Of a stretch of 64,000 bases of DNA, positions 42,376 to 51,363 are shown one piece after another; position 1 is the stretch's first letter, and the number at the start of each line of letters is the position of its first letter. Origin of the DNA: Neobacillus mesonae. GTDB taxonomy: Bacteria; Bacillota; Bacilli; Paenibacillales; Paenibacillaceae. A program made the translations under genes and the position numbers. Location: NCBI GenBank assembly GCA_023715865.1, contig JAMBOW010000011.1, forward strand, positions 38,549-102,548, in the 5' to 3' direction. The notes beneath the pieces were generated by a model. That model saw only the letters and a list, made by a program, of their open reading frames with translations, ran no database searches and was not told where the DNA came from.

Positions 42376-43629
42376 ATGAACGAAAAGAAAAGCAATCGCT
42401 TTCTTATTGTGCTCGGCACCATTATTATGCAAATGGGTCTTGGGACCATCTATACATGGAGCTTGTTTAATGCCCCGCTTGTAAATAAATTCGGATGGGA
42501 GCTCAGCTCCGTATCTATTACTTTTTCAATTACCAGCTTTGCGCTTGCCTTTGCAACACTATTTGCAGGCAAGATTCAAGAAAAAATAGGACTTAGAAAG
42601 CTGACCGCGGCTTCCGGTATTTTGCTCGGCATCGGGCTTCTACTCAGCTCGCAGGTAAGCTCACTGGCTGCCTTATATGTACTGGCAGGGGTTGTCGTCG
42701 GATTTGCAGATGGTACAGCCTATATTACGTCTTTATCGAATCTGATCAAATGGTTCCCGAACCGCAAAGGTTTAATATCGGGAATATCGGTTGGAGCGTA
42801 TGGAACAGGAAGTCTCTTGTTTAAGTACATTAACGGGGGATTGATTGAATCTGTTGGTGTTTCTCAAGCCTTTCTCTACTGGGGATTAATCGTCATGGCG
42901 ATGATCCTGATCGGTTCGCTGCTGGTTAGAGAAGCGAAGGTCGTACCTTCTGCCGAGGAGAGCAGCAAGACGGGATCGAAGCAGGCAGCAGGATCGCTTC
43001 AAGTCGGCAAGGATTACACAACCGGTGAAATGCTGCGCACGAAGCAAGCCTATCTATTGTTCATTATTTTCTTTACAGCTTGTATGAGCGGACTTTATCT
43101 TATCGGAATTGTTAAAGATATCGGTATGCAGCTGGCGCATCTGGATGCGGCAACAGCAGCAAATGCCGTTGCGATGATTGCCATCTTCAACACAGCAGGT
43201 CGACTGATTCTAGGTGCACTGTCGGATAAAGTAAGCCGGATTAAACTGGTGGGATGCACCCTTGCTGTCACAGCAGCAGCCGCACTTGTACTGAGTGTCG
43301 TACCGCTGAATTACGGTTTGTTCTTTGCCTGCGTAGCCGCTATCGCTTTCTGCTTTGGAGGCAACATCACTGTATTTCCGGCGATCGTGAGTGATTTCTT
43401 CGGACTGAAAAATCACACCAAGAATTACGGTATTGTCTACCAAGGATTTGGTATCGGAGCTTTATCCGGCTCGTTTATTGCCGCCATGCTGGGCGGTTTC
43501 AAGCCAACCTTTATCGTCATCGGCGGACTTTGTATCGTCGCTGTACTTATTGCGCTGACGATTAAACCGCCGTTTGCAGGAACGAAGGAGAAGGATGTTC
43601 CGTTCAAAGCATACAAACGTACGGCTTAA
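42376..43629 (+). CDS. OFA-family MFS transporter, YhjX-like
   Basis: A 417-residue transporter with 12 predicted spans, very similar to E. coli YhjX by eye: IYTWSLFN in span 1, SGILLGIGLLLSS, SNLIKWFPNRKGLISG, FTACMSGLYLIGIVKDI, GRLILGALSDK, FGGNITVFPAIVSDFFGLKNHTKNYG. YhjX is the pyruvate-induced target of YpdAB. The OFA family exchanges or exports carboxylates such as oxalate and formate; the substrate here is not proven. GAAGGAACGAGAT precedes the ATG. A cre-like site upstream suggests carbon control. Confidence 0.93.
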   Translation: MNEKKSNRFLIVLGTIIMQMGLGTIYTWSLFNAPLVNKFGWELSSVSITFSITSFALAFATLFAGKIQEKIGLRKLTAASGILLGIGLLLSSQVSSLAALYVLAGVVVGFADGTAYITSLSNLIKWFPNRKGLISGISVGAYGTGSLLFKYINGGLIESVGVSQAFLYWGLIVMAMILIGSLLVREAKVVPSAEESSKTGSKQAAGSLQVGKDYTTGEMLRTKQAYLLFIIFFTACMSGLYLIGIVKDIGMQLAHLDAATAANAVAMIAIFNTAGRLILGALSDKVSRIKLVGCTLAVTAAAALVLSVVPLNYGLFFACVAAIAFCFGGNITVFPAIVSDFFGLKNHTKNYGIVYQGFGIGALSGSFIAAMLGGFKPTFIVIGGLCIVAVLIALTIKPPFAGTKEKDVPFKAYKRTA

Positions 43630-43636
43630 TCATTGG

Positions 43637-43672
43637 AAAAGCCTGAACGATGGTGAATCGTTCAGGCTTTTT
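43637..43672. terminator. Bidirectional intrinsic terminator
   Basis: GCCTGAACGAT and ATCGTTCAGGC form a perfect 11-bp stem with loop GGTGA, with A-run before and T-run after. It serves the transporter and the convergent membrane-protein gene, whose last codons reach into it. Confidence 0.93.
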
Positions 43673-44141
43673 GTTTACTTTTTATCGCGCAGAATATACT
43701 CGTACCTATGACAACAAGATAACAAATGAAGGATGTAACGTAATATACCGTATCCTCTGAGAGTGGAATCGAACTGAACATATGAACGAATCCGTAGGCG
43801 GAGCTGAAGAACAATAGAACAAGAACGATCATAGTCGACTCAAATCCATTAAAGAGGGCAATCAGGCATAATCCCCCAAGCCAAAAGACAGTGGTTAAAA
43901 TGATGAAATCCATGCTCCGTCTTCTCATCGAAATGGCATAGATGATCCATGTGGTGATATAGAGCAGGGAGACGGCTGTAGACAAGATGCTGTAATTGTC
44001 ATATACAGACCAGAATAAATTCATGGTGCCAAAGAACAGGTTGGTCATAAACATCATGAGCAGATGCATGGGATACATTGCCCATTTCTCGGCGATCCGG
44101 ATGACGCTCACTCCTTTTAAGGGTGTTCTTCTAATAGACAT
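43662..44141 (-). CDS. Four-span membrane protein of unknown function
   Basis: A 159-residue protein with a basic N-terminus and four hydrophobic segments (about residues 25-45, 52-70, 78-108 and 132-152). I do not recognise the family. The long N-terminal arm SIRRTPLKGVSVIRI could be cytoplasmic. The next gene upstream, on the same strand, ends only 39 bases away, so it may be co-transcribed with the WYL regulators. Confidence 0.7.
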   Translation of the reverse strand: MSIRRTPLKGVSVIRIAEKWAMYPMHLLMMFMTNLFFGTMNLFWSVYDNYSILSTAVSLLYITTWIIYAISMRRRSMDFIILTTVFWLGGLCLIALFNGFESTMIVLVLLFFSSAYGFVHMFSSIPLSEDTVYYVTSFICYLVVIGTSIFCAIKSKQKA

Positions 44142-44180
44142 CCATTAACACATAGAAGTTGCTTATTTAGATAACCTTTT

Positions 44181-45002
44181 TTATAAATTTTCTTCCGTAT
44201 GTTCATATCTGGCGAGCGCCTTCAAAGCAGTCTCACGCATACGTTTTTGAAAGGCAGCGCCTTCTGCAATCCTAACTCTTACCCCGAGAAATCGAAGCCG
44301 GGAAAGAAGGAAGTCAGCCTCATCCTCCGGGTAACAAACCTCAATTTGATAGATGTCTTTGCTTTCGTCATAGCGGACTGTTTTGTCAAAGCAGGAGAAG
44401 GCATACAGAATGCGAGATAATTCTCGGTTGTAAGCTTTATCAAGTTCAAGCACGACCCGCTTCTTTCGTTCCTCCATCAGCCGCTCCAGCCGCTTCGTGA
44501 CCTGATGGATTCGGTTAGCGGGCAAGGAGGTCTCCTGAAAGTATAGGATGTTATGCAGCTTGGTGTGCATCAGGCATTTACGCCTGGCACTGTACCAGAG
44601 CAGCAGCCACTCCCGTTTGACCATGGAATACTCCAGCTTGTATGGAAATCCGGAATGATTGGTTCTGAGTTCTCCATGCTTCGTCCGGTAGGTCAGCCGA
44701 AAGCCTTGTCTATGCATGATCATGCGGCGGAGCGGCCGAAGCAGGGGATGGTATATACTGCGCTCCTGCTGTTTAGCCTTTTCCCAGATGATCTCCCGGA
44801 TATCGCTGTCAGCCTCTTCAGTCTCCAAAATGTCCTGAAGCAGACTCATGGTTTGCGGGGTGAAGGCTTGTCCTGCTTCTGTATGCATGAGCATCATTTT
44901 CAGCCAGCTTCGCTCCCCCGAGGTGATGGCAACCGAGTCGCTTTCCTCCAGTCTGGTCATGATCTGATAATTAAAAATTTTCTCAAATAGGTTCCTGCTC
45001 AT
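44181..45002 (-). CDS. WYL-domain protein (second regulator of RNA-repair locus)
   Basis: A 273-residue protein with a WYL domain (about residues 95-190; FRLTYRTKHGELR, YKLEYSMVKREWLLLWYSARR) and a WCX-like C-terminal part. The N-terminal 90 residues are helical but lack an obvious helix-turn-helix. The ATG at 45002 is chosen, which overlaps the preceding gene's end by 20 bases; longer in-frame starts would lie inside that gene. It is translationally coupled to a full HTH-WYL regulator, and the two may act as a heteromer. WYL domains sense nucleic-acid or nucleotide ligands in several defence and repair loci. Confidence 0.82.
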   Translation of the reverse strand: MSRNLFEKIFNYQIMTRLEESDSVAITSGERSWLKMMLMHTEAGQAFTPQTMSLLQDILETEEADSDIREIIWEKAKQQERSIYHPLLRPLRRMIMHRQGFRLTYRTKHGELRTNHSGFPYKLEYSMVKREWLLLWYSARRKCLMHTKLHNILYFQETSLPANRIHQVTKRLERLMEERKKRVVLELDKAYNRELSRILYAFSCFDKTVRYDESKDIYQIEVCYPEDEADFLLSRLRFLGVRVRIAEGAAFQKRMRETALKALARYEHTEENL

Positions 45003-46302
45003 AGTAGGCAAGTATCTCCTTCCATTCCTTGGCCAGCTCATTTCGCAAAGAGCGCGGGGCAAGCACCTCGCAGCTGGATCCAAAGCTCCGCAGCCACGGC
45101 TTAATTTCAGTCGTCCCATTGACTGTAATCTCATAGAGGAAAGAGGCTTCTGATTCCTCCGTAACGGTTCCCCATTGACCCTGTGCCAGAACGCGATCCA
45201 GGACGAAGTTGGTCTTCCCTTCTTCCGGATTAAAGAACCGGACGAGCACCTTTACGGGATTTCCGGTGTCCGTCACCCAGCTCTTCTCCATTTGCATTTT
45301 CATGCTGGCAAGCTTCTCCTGAAACAGAGCTTCCGGAACTTGATCGCCCTCTTCCATTTCAGTTAACCCTTCAATGCGAAACTTCATAAGCCCCTGCCGT
45401 GCATTATGTCCGATCAGGTACCAGCGCCCGTATTGGTGATCATAGATGACCCGAAGCGGTAGAACCGTTTCCCTTAAGCCCCTGCTTTCCTTATGAAAAA
45501 GCGGATTGGTGTTTTTCGCGGCGTATCGTGACGCTTTCTTAGGAGAAAGGTAAAGGAAGCGCAGCTTCAACCTCTTCTGAATGGCCCGGAATATTCCATA
45601 GAGATGAGCCTCATCCAAAATGCGGGAAGGGTAATGATATTTATAAACATGTGTATGTGTTGCATTCACTGGTAAATTTCGCGTTCTCAGCGCCTTTTTT
45701 AAATTATCGCGAAGAATATAACCCTGGACGGAGGGCAGCTGAGTATTCGCCATGACGTCCACAAAGTCATACAGATCCAGAAGCTCATCATCTGATAAGT
45801 GATCTATGATATCCGTAGCCGCAGAATAGCGCACCGGGCGATCACCGGGTGTCCTGCGGATAACACCAACCTCCTCCAAATACTTGAGGTCGCCACGAAT
45901 TGTCTTCTCATCAGGCAGTGCATCTGTCTCCGACAGGTGGTCCCCGCAGAGCTCGACTAATTCCTTAGCGGTGTGATGCTTATGCTGCAGCTCGGTCAAA
46001 ATAATAGATAAGCGTGTACTTTCCGTTGCTTTCAGAGATTTCCCCCGGAACAAGAATAGAAGCAGGGGATCTGCGTTTTCATAATAAGAATATCTGAGCC
46101 CTTCGGTTAACAGATTATTTTGATCCTTAGGCAGTTGGGGCTGCAGAGCTGTAATTCTCTCCTTAATGCTGCGCAGTGTCTTGTCGTAGGTATGTACGGA
46201 AATTCCAAGCCGCTCCGCAAACTGTTGCCTGCTGTAAGCTCCGCCTGTAAGAGCCAGCAGGCGAAGAAACTGAATCTCTTTATCAAAGCTTTCTCTGGCC
46301 AT
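44983..46302 (-). CDS. HTH/WYL-domain transcriptional regulator
   Basis: A 439-residue regulator. An N-terminal DeoR-like helix-turn-helix (FLRLLALTGGAYSRQQFAERLGISVHTYDKTLRSI) and a second winged region (RGDLKYLEEVGVIRRTPGDRPVRY) are followed by a WYL domain (about 230-320; LRFLYLSPKKASRYAAK, VLPLRVIYDHQYGRWYLIGHNA, MKFRIEGL) and a WCX domain. It is divergent from the RlaP-Hen1-Pnkp operon across 147 bases, and is the likely controller of it. GGGGGGACATC precedes the ATG. Confidence 0.88.
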   Translation of the reverse strand: MARESFDKEIQFLRLLALTGGAYSRQQFAERLGISVHTYDKTLRSIKERITALQPQLPKDQNNLLTEGLRYSYYENADPLLLFLFRGKSLKATESTRLSIILTELQHKHHTAKELVELCGDHLSETDALPDEKTIRGDLKYLEEVGVIRRTPGDRPVRYSAATDIIDHLSDDELLDLYDFVDVMANTQLPSVQGYILRDNLKKALRTRNLPVNATHTHVYKYHYPSRILDEAHLYGIFRAIQKRLKLRFLYLSPKKASRYAAKNTNPLFHKESRGLRETVLPLRVIYDHQYGRWYLIGHNARQGLMKFRIEGLTEMEEGDQVPEALFQEKLASMKMQMEKSWVTDTGNPVKVLVRFFNPEEGKTNFVLDRVLAQGQWGTVTEESEASFLYEITVNGTTEIKPWLRSFGSSCEVLAPRSLRNELAKEWKEILAYYEQEPI

Positions 46303-46340
46303 GATGTCCCCCCTGGCTGTTTTTTCTTCTTTTTATTGTA

Positions 46341-46415
46341 ACAAGGTTTTTCAGCTTCGCCATACTTTCGCCCTGTTCGATTTAGTGCAGTCAGGAGAGA
46401 ATAGGATTACAAGGT
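46341..46415. promoter_or_regulatory. Direct repeat in the divergent WYL/RNA-repair promoter region
   Basis: TAACAAGGT (46339-46347) and TTACAAGGT (46407-46415) share ACAAGGT, 68 bases apart, in the only intergenic space between the regulator and the repair operon. This may be the WYL regulator's binding motif. No convincing promoter hexamers were fixed. Confidence 0.35.
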
Positions 46416-46449
46416 ATGACCTGGAAACAGCCAATAAGGAGGAATATGC

Positions 46450-47262
46450 ATGAACGTTGATCAGGAAATGAAAACATACATACGCAGAGAGCTTGAGCGG
46501 ATTGAGCAGGAGGAGCAGGTCAAAATTTTATATGCATGTGAGTCCGGAAGCAGAGCTTGGGGATTTCCGTCTGTCGACAGCGATTATGACGTGAGGTTCC
46601 TCTATGTTAGACCTGTAGAGTGGTACTTATCTATTTTTGATCAGAGAGATGTCATTGAGAAGCCGATCAGTGATTCGCTGGATATCAGCGGCTGGGATTT
46701 GAAGAAAGCGCTGGGGCTCTTTCGGAAGTCCAATCCGCCGTTACTGGAGTGGCTTGCATCACCCATTCAATACATGGAGCAGTTTCAAGCAGCGGCAGAA
46801 ATTCGCAGTCTGTCTCCGCTGACCTTCTCACCGAAATCCTGCATGTATCATTATCTGAACATGGCGAAAGGCAACTATCGGAAGTATCTGCAAGGGGATC
46901 AGGTCAAAATCAAAAAGTATTTTTATGTGCTGAGGCCCATACTGGCCTGCGAATGGATCGACAAATATGATGAAATGCCGCCTGTTGAATTTGCAGCATT
47001 GACCCAGGAGCTGCTTGATCCAAACAGCGATCTGGGAAGGATGGTTGCTGAACTGCTGTTGCGTAAGAAGGCCGGAGAAGAGCTGGACTTAGAGCCCCGG
47101 CTTGAGCCTGTCAATCAATTCATAGAAGAGAAGCTCAGCAGCTATGATCAGAAAGCAAGCGAGCTCAAGGCGCAGAGCGCCGTGTTGGATGAGCAGCTTA
47201 ACAGTATATTTTTAAGCACCCTGAAAGAGGCTTGGAGAGACGCGAACAAATATATAGATTAA
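46450..47262 (+). CDS. rlaP: RlaP-type RNA-repair nucleotidyltransferase
   Basis: A 270-residue protein of the polymerase-beta-like nucleotidyltransferase family PF10127 (YcgL). The active-site motif CESGSRAWGFPSVDSDYDVRFLYVR holds GS followed by DxD (DYD). LDISGWDLKKALGLFRKSNPPLLEWLASP is characteristic. Burroughs and Aravind named this family RlaP because it accompanies RNA ligases and other repair enzymes; it may add nucleotides to damaged RNA 3' ends. It opens the repair operon, with AAGGAGGAATATGC before the ATG, and is followed 14 bases later by Hen1. Confidence 0.9.
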   Translation: MNVDQEMKTYIRRELERIEQEEQVKILYACESGSRAWGFPSVDSDYDVRFLYVRPVEWYLSIFDQRDVIEKPISDSLDISGWDLKKALGLFRKSNPPLLEWLASPIQYMEQFQAAAEIRSLSPLTFSPKSCMYHYLNMAKGNYRKYLQGDQVKIKKYFYVLRPILACEWIDKYDEMPPVEFAALTQELLDPNSDLGRMVAELLLRKKAGEELDLEPRLEPVNQFIEEKLSSYDQKASELKAQSAVLDEQLNSIFLSTLKEAWRDANKYID

Positions 47263-47276
47263 AGGAAGTGATTAGC

Positions 47277-48545
47277 TTGGCAGTGGTACAGCTGATGTCT
47301 ACCAACCCGGATTTCACCTTTTTGATCAAAAAGAATCCTGAAAGCGGAATGCAGCTCAGAAACATACGACAGGGCATAGCCTACGGGTGGTATTCTGAGC
47401 CTTCCGTCTTCAACATCTATTTTAAGGATGCAGATAACGAGATTTCATACAAACAGCATCAGGGGGAAAGCTTCGAATACTTGAACGTGTCCAGATATAA
47501 CACGCCGCTATTCCCGCTTGCCGCCATTGGCGAGTTTTTCTCGGCACCCTATAAGAAGCAAAGTGAGCGGGATATCGAAGGGTATGAGCACCGTTTTTTC
47601 ATTAATCTCATTCATATAGAAAAAATGCGGTACATCGAATTTTTCGAAAAGCATATGGATGGATACACATTCGAACTCAAGCATGAGGCGCATAAAAGCT
47701 ATTCTTTGAGCATAGTGACCTCAAAAAGCCTGTATCACCTTCTGCATACCGTGAGCATACTTACTCTGTTTCTGGCTATGGCAGGCAGCGAATATCTCGA
47801 CACCTCTGATAAAGTGCTTGAAAAATATATCAGCAGCCTTGATGTTATGGATGCCCCTTATTATATAAGAAGCTTGTTTGTTCGAAATTTATTGAATAAC
47901 AAAGATCAGTTTCGCAAATTTAAGGAAATAGTTGAACAGACAGCACGCTACGATATTAAATTCGCTTACGGCAACACGGCAATGCAAAGACGAAGCTATA
48001 TTGCAGGTGCACTCTCCTTTGATAAACCGATACTGGATGTCGGATGCGGCGAAGGATACTATGCACTGCCATTTGCAGAGAAAATAGAGAGTCCATATTT
48101 TGCAGTAGATATCGATGCTGCAGCTGTATCCGGGATGATGAAACGAGCGGCAGCAAAGCATATTGATAACATAAAGGCATACGCGTCCCTAGATCAGTTT
48201 CTTGAGGTATATGACCGGGAACCGGTTGATGTCATATTAACAGAAGTTATTGAGCATATGCCTCTAGAAGAAGTAGCCTCATTCATCACGGATATTATTC
48301 GGAAGGTTTATTTTAACAAGCTGATCATTACAACCCCTAATAGGGACTTTAACCGTTACTACGAGCTGACTGGCTTCCGGCACGAGGACCATAAGTGGGA
48401 GCTGGGTGGTCAGGAATTTCAGGCATGGATTAGAGATGTGCTGAGCGATGAGGATGTTCGGTATGAGTATGTAAATATCGGGGATGGCGTGGATGGAATT
48501 CATACGACACAAGGACTAATCGTTACAAGAAAGGAGGAGCAGTGA
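47277..48545 (+). CDS. hen1: Hen1 RNA 3'-terminal 2'-O-methyltransferase
   Basis: A 422-residue bacterial Hen1. The N-terminal half (about 1-230) is the Hen1_L domain that stimulates Pnkp ligation in other systems. The C-terminal half is a methyltransferase: SAM-binding DVGCGEGYYALPFA at about 254, and metal site EVIEH (Glu323, Glu326, His327) plus RHEDH (His369/His372). Hen1 methylates the 2'-OH of the 3' end at a break before ligation, so that the repaired RNA resists the same ribotoxin. The TTG at 47277 has GGAAGTG six bases upstream; an upstream in-frame start lies in rlaP. The stop TGA shares one base with the Pnkp start. Confidence 0.93.
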   Translation: MAVVQLMSTNPDFTFLIKKNPESGMQLRNIRQGIAYGWYSEPSVFNIYFKDADNEISYKQHQGESFEYLNVSRYNTPLFPLAAIGEFFSAPYKKQSERDIEGYEHRFFINLIHIEKMRYIEFFEKHMDGYTFELKHEAHKSYSLSIVTSKSLYHLLHTVSILTLFLAMAGSEYLDTSDKVLEKYISSLDVMDAPYYIRSLFVRNLLNNKDQFRKFKEIVEQTARYDIKFAYGNTAMQRRSYIAGALSFDKPILDVGCGEGYYALPFAEKIESPYFAVDIDAAAVSGMMKRAAAKHIDNIKAYASLDQFLEVYDREPVDVILTEVIEHMPLEEVASFITDIIRKVYFNKLIITTPNRDFNRYYELTGFRHEDHKWELGGQEFQAWIRDVLSDEDVRYEYVNIGDGVDGIHTTQGLIVTRKEEQ

Positions 48546-51166
48546 TGTTGATTAACAGTAAAATGCACACGATATTCCTCTTAGCTGGACCAACGGAATG
48601 CGGCAAAACGACATTTGCCAAGGAAGTGCTGATTCCAGGATTAAGGTACGAAGATACCTCACGTCACTACATAGCAAACATCCAATATTTATCCTCCGAT
48701 GCAATTCGGGAGGAACTGCTTGGGCATGCCTACGACAAGTACGATTCGCTGATGCTTGAGGCAAGCGGGCAGGCGTTTGAACTGCTGTATCAGAGGCTTC
48801 ACCTTGTCACCTCCTTCCCAATCAATGCGGATTTTATTGTGGTAGACACAACCGCGTTGTCTCCAGAATTCCGCAGCAAGGTTCGTGACATTGCGAAGGA
48901 GAACAACTACCGAATTGAGGTCATATTGTTCGATTATCGCATCCGTGAGGATTATTTCGCCTCGGAGCGCTCCAAGAAGCTCATCTCAACTCATGTTACG
49001 CGTCTCAAAAAGGAAGTGCTTCCTGTGATTACACGCGAGGGATATGATGCCATTCACCGGATTAAGGCGAAGAATTTTCTCAACTCCCAGGAGAGACCAG
49101 AGGATAAATATCAGATTGTTGTTGAGGATAGGGCCGATTATCTCGATTGCCTTCTGCTGCAAGATAGACGATATATAGTAGTCGGTGATGTACATGAACG
49201 AGTGGATGCTCTTCAGGGTTTACTCAGGAGTTATGGTTATCGAGTGGAAAATAATAAGCTGATTTCTCCGGACCAGGAAGATCGGACCCGAATTATTTTG
49301 GCAGGAGACTGGATCGACAAAGGGAAGCAGACGAAGGAAATCATCCACTTCTTATATGAAAATCAAGCGCACTTTCACTTCGTGTCAGGGAACCATGAAA
49401 ATTTTGTATACAAATATATGTTGGGTGAAATCAAGGGTGCGGATTCAACGCTGCTCAATCACTATTTTGACTCTACTAGGGTACTTACAGGGGATGGGGA
49501 GCTGCTTCAGAAATTTAATGAGCTTGTGAAGAGAGCAAAGCCCTTCTTTCGTTACATTGGACGGGATCGATCTTCGTACTACGTGACACATGCTCCATGC
49601 AAGAATAAGTATATTGGCAAGCTGGATGATAACTCCCGAAAGCATCAGCGGAATTTCCGGCTGGATCGTGGTGAACAAGGCATTAGTATGGAATCGCAGC
49701 TCGCTTTTTTACAAGAGGGAGCGGTAAACAACCATCCTTATCATGTGTTTGGGCATGTGGCAGCACGTAAGGCTTTTCGAATCAAAAACAAAGTTCATAT
49801 CGATACCGGTGCCGTTCAAGGGAATGCACTAACTTCTGTCATTATTCAGCATAAGCCGGTCTATAAAGGCTATCGCTGTCAGGCTCTAGCTATGGAGCCA
49901 TCGCAACAAACGCTTCAAAGCGAGCAGTTGCCTTACTTATTTTCAGAGCCGGAACAGCCTGCCGTATCGCTTAGGGAATTAGACGAAAATGCGATGAAAA
50001 GTCTGGAGTACGCTGCAAACCACCAGATCAACTTCATATCAGGCACCATGTCTCCTGCGGATAAAGATGTGGCACGAGGCGAGCTGGAATCGATGGAACG
50101 GGGTTTGAAATATTTCATTGATAAAGGAATCCATAAGGTTACGCTTCAGCCTAAATATATGGGTTCAAGGTGCAATGTGTATTTATTCAGGGAGCCTGAG
50201 GATTGTTATGCTGTCAGCCGTAACGGTTACCGGATCAAAGGTGTGGATCTTAGAGGCATCTACGAGCAGCTGTTGAAGAGGCTGGGATCCTATATGAGGG
50301 AAAAAGGAATTCAAATGCTGCTGCTGGACGGAGAGCTCCTGCCTTGGAAGGCTATGGGAGACGGTCTTATCGAACGACAGTTCAAGCCGATCGCCCGGGC
50401 GCTGGAGTCGGAAACGGATTTTCTTGCCAAAAACGGATTTGAACAGGCATTTACCAAGCTTGTATCCACCTATGACGAGAGTGGTTTTGAGAAAGAACAG
50501 TTCAGGGAGTCCAAATCAGCTCTCAGTGAAAAGTACGGGCCAAGCCTATACCAGACCTACAAGCATGTGAGTGAGGCCAAAAAGACATTTGTTCCGCTAG
50601 AAGAGCATGCCAAGGCTTATGAAACGTACAAAAGACAGCTTGATATATATGCCGGTGATGCAGAGCTGAGCTATAAGCCTTTTGCTATATTGAAGGAAGT
50701 CCGCAAGGATGGGGAAGAGTCCGTGCCTGACATGCCTTCGTCAGACATGTTCCGTTTCTTAAATGAAGATGCGTGTCTAGTCATTGATCTTGATGAGGAA
50801 AATGCGATGAAGCAGGCGGCTGATTACTTTCAGGAGCTGACGAACGAGAGCGGGATGGAGGGCGTCGTGATCAAGCCTGAATTCGTGCAAGCTAACGTGG
50901 TGCCTTCTATGAAGGTGCGAAATCCTGATTATTTATCCATTGTTTACGGCTATGACTATCGGTTTCCGCATAAGTACAGCAAGCTGATGAAGCAGAAAAA
51001 TATTAAATTGAAGCTTCGCACCTCGCTCGAAGAATATAAGCTGGGAAGCAGGATGCTGGCTGTAAAGTATGCTGATATTTCTTTAGACAATACAGAATTC
51101 CGGACTGCCTGCGCAGGGCTGCTGTGGGAGGTAGAACAGGAAAAAGAAATGGATCCGCGGCTGTAA
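48545..51166 (+). CDS. pnkp: Pnkp: polynucleotide kinase-phosphatase-ligase
   Basis: An 873-residue three-domain repair enzyme, the length of the Clostridium thermocellum protein (870). Domain 1 (about 1-170): kinase with P-loop GPTECGKTT, Lys21. Domain 2 (about 205-410): binuclear metallophosphatase with VGDVHE (Asp215, His217), LAGDWIDKG and SGNHE. Domain 3 (about 470-873): ligase adenylyltransferase with motif I KYMGSR (Lys537), LLLDGELLPW and GVVIKPE. It heals 2',3'-phosphate and 5'-OH ends and, activated by Hen1, seals them. ATG at 48545 follows AAAGGAGGAG. A strong terminator ends the operon. Confidence 0.96.
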   Translation: MLINSKMHTIFLLAGPTECGKTTFAKEVLIPGLRYEDTSRHYIANIQYLSSDAIREELLGHAYDKYDSLMLEASGQAFELLYQRLHLVTSFPINADFIVVDTTALSPEFRSKVRDIAKENNYRIEVILFDYRIREDYFASERSKKLISTHVTRLKKEVLPVITREGYDAIHRIKAKNFLNSQERPEDKYQIVVEDRADYLDCLLLQDRRYIVVGDVHERVDALQGLLRSYGYRVENNKLISPDQEDRTRIILAGDWIDKGKQTKEIIHFLYENQAHFHFVSGNHENFVYKYMLGEIKGADSTLLNHYFDSTRVLTGDGELLQKFNELVKRAKPFFRYIGRDRSSYYVTHAPCKNKYIGKLDDNSRKHQRNFRLDRGEQGISMESQLAFLQEGAVNNHPYHVFGHVAARKAFRIKNKVHIDTGAVQGNALTSVIIQHKPVYKGYRCQALAMEPSQQTLQSEQLPYLFSEPEQPAVSLRELDENAMKSLEYAANHQINFISGTMSPADKDVARGELESMERGLKYFIDKGIHKVTLQPKYMGSRCNVYLFREPEDCYAVSRNGYRIKGVDLRGIYEQLLKRLGSYMREKGIQMLLLDGELLPWKAMGDGLIERQFKPIARALESETDFLAKNGFEQAFTKLVSTYDESGFEKEQFRESKSALSEKYGPSLYQTYKHVSEAKKTFVPLEEHAKAYETYKRQLDIYAGDAELSYKPFAILKEVRKDGEESVPDMPSSDMFRFLNEDACLVIDLDEENAMKQAADYFQELTNESGMEGVVIKPEFVQANVVPSMKVRNPDYLSIVYGYDYRFPHKYSKLMKQKNIKLKLRTSLEEYKLGSRMLAVKYADISLDNTEFRTACAGLLWEVEQEKEMDPRL

Positions 51167-51196
51167 GCCTGGGAAAATATTAAGATGAATAATTGA

Positions 51197-51242
51197 AATC
51201 GAGTATGAAATCGTAAAGATTTTATACTCGATTTTTGCTTTT
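51197..51242 (+). terminator. Intrinsic terminator of the RNA-repair operon
   Basis: A 16-bp stem (AATCGAGTATGAAATC with one G-T pair) around GTAAA, followed by TTTTTGCTTTTTC. Confidence 0.92.
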
Positions 51243-51363
51243 TCTAGGTGCGGTGCGATTAAGTTGTCGCTATGGGTGTTAAACAATAAACAAATAGCAC
51301 AGGTAATTTATGCTAAAATTTGTAGATTGTATTTGAGATCTAAATTTATAGAGGAAAGGTAAT

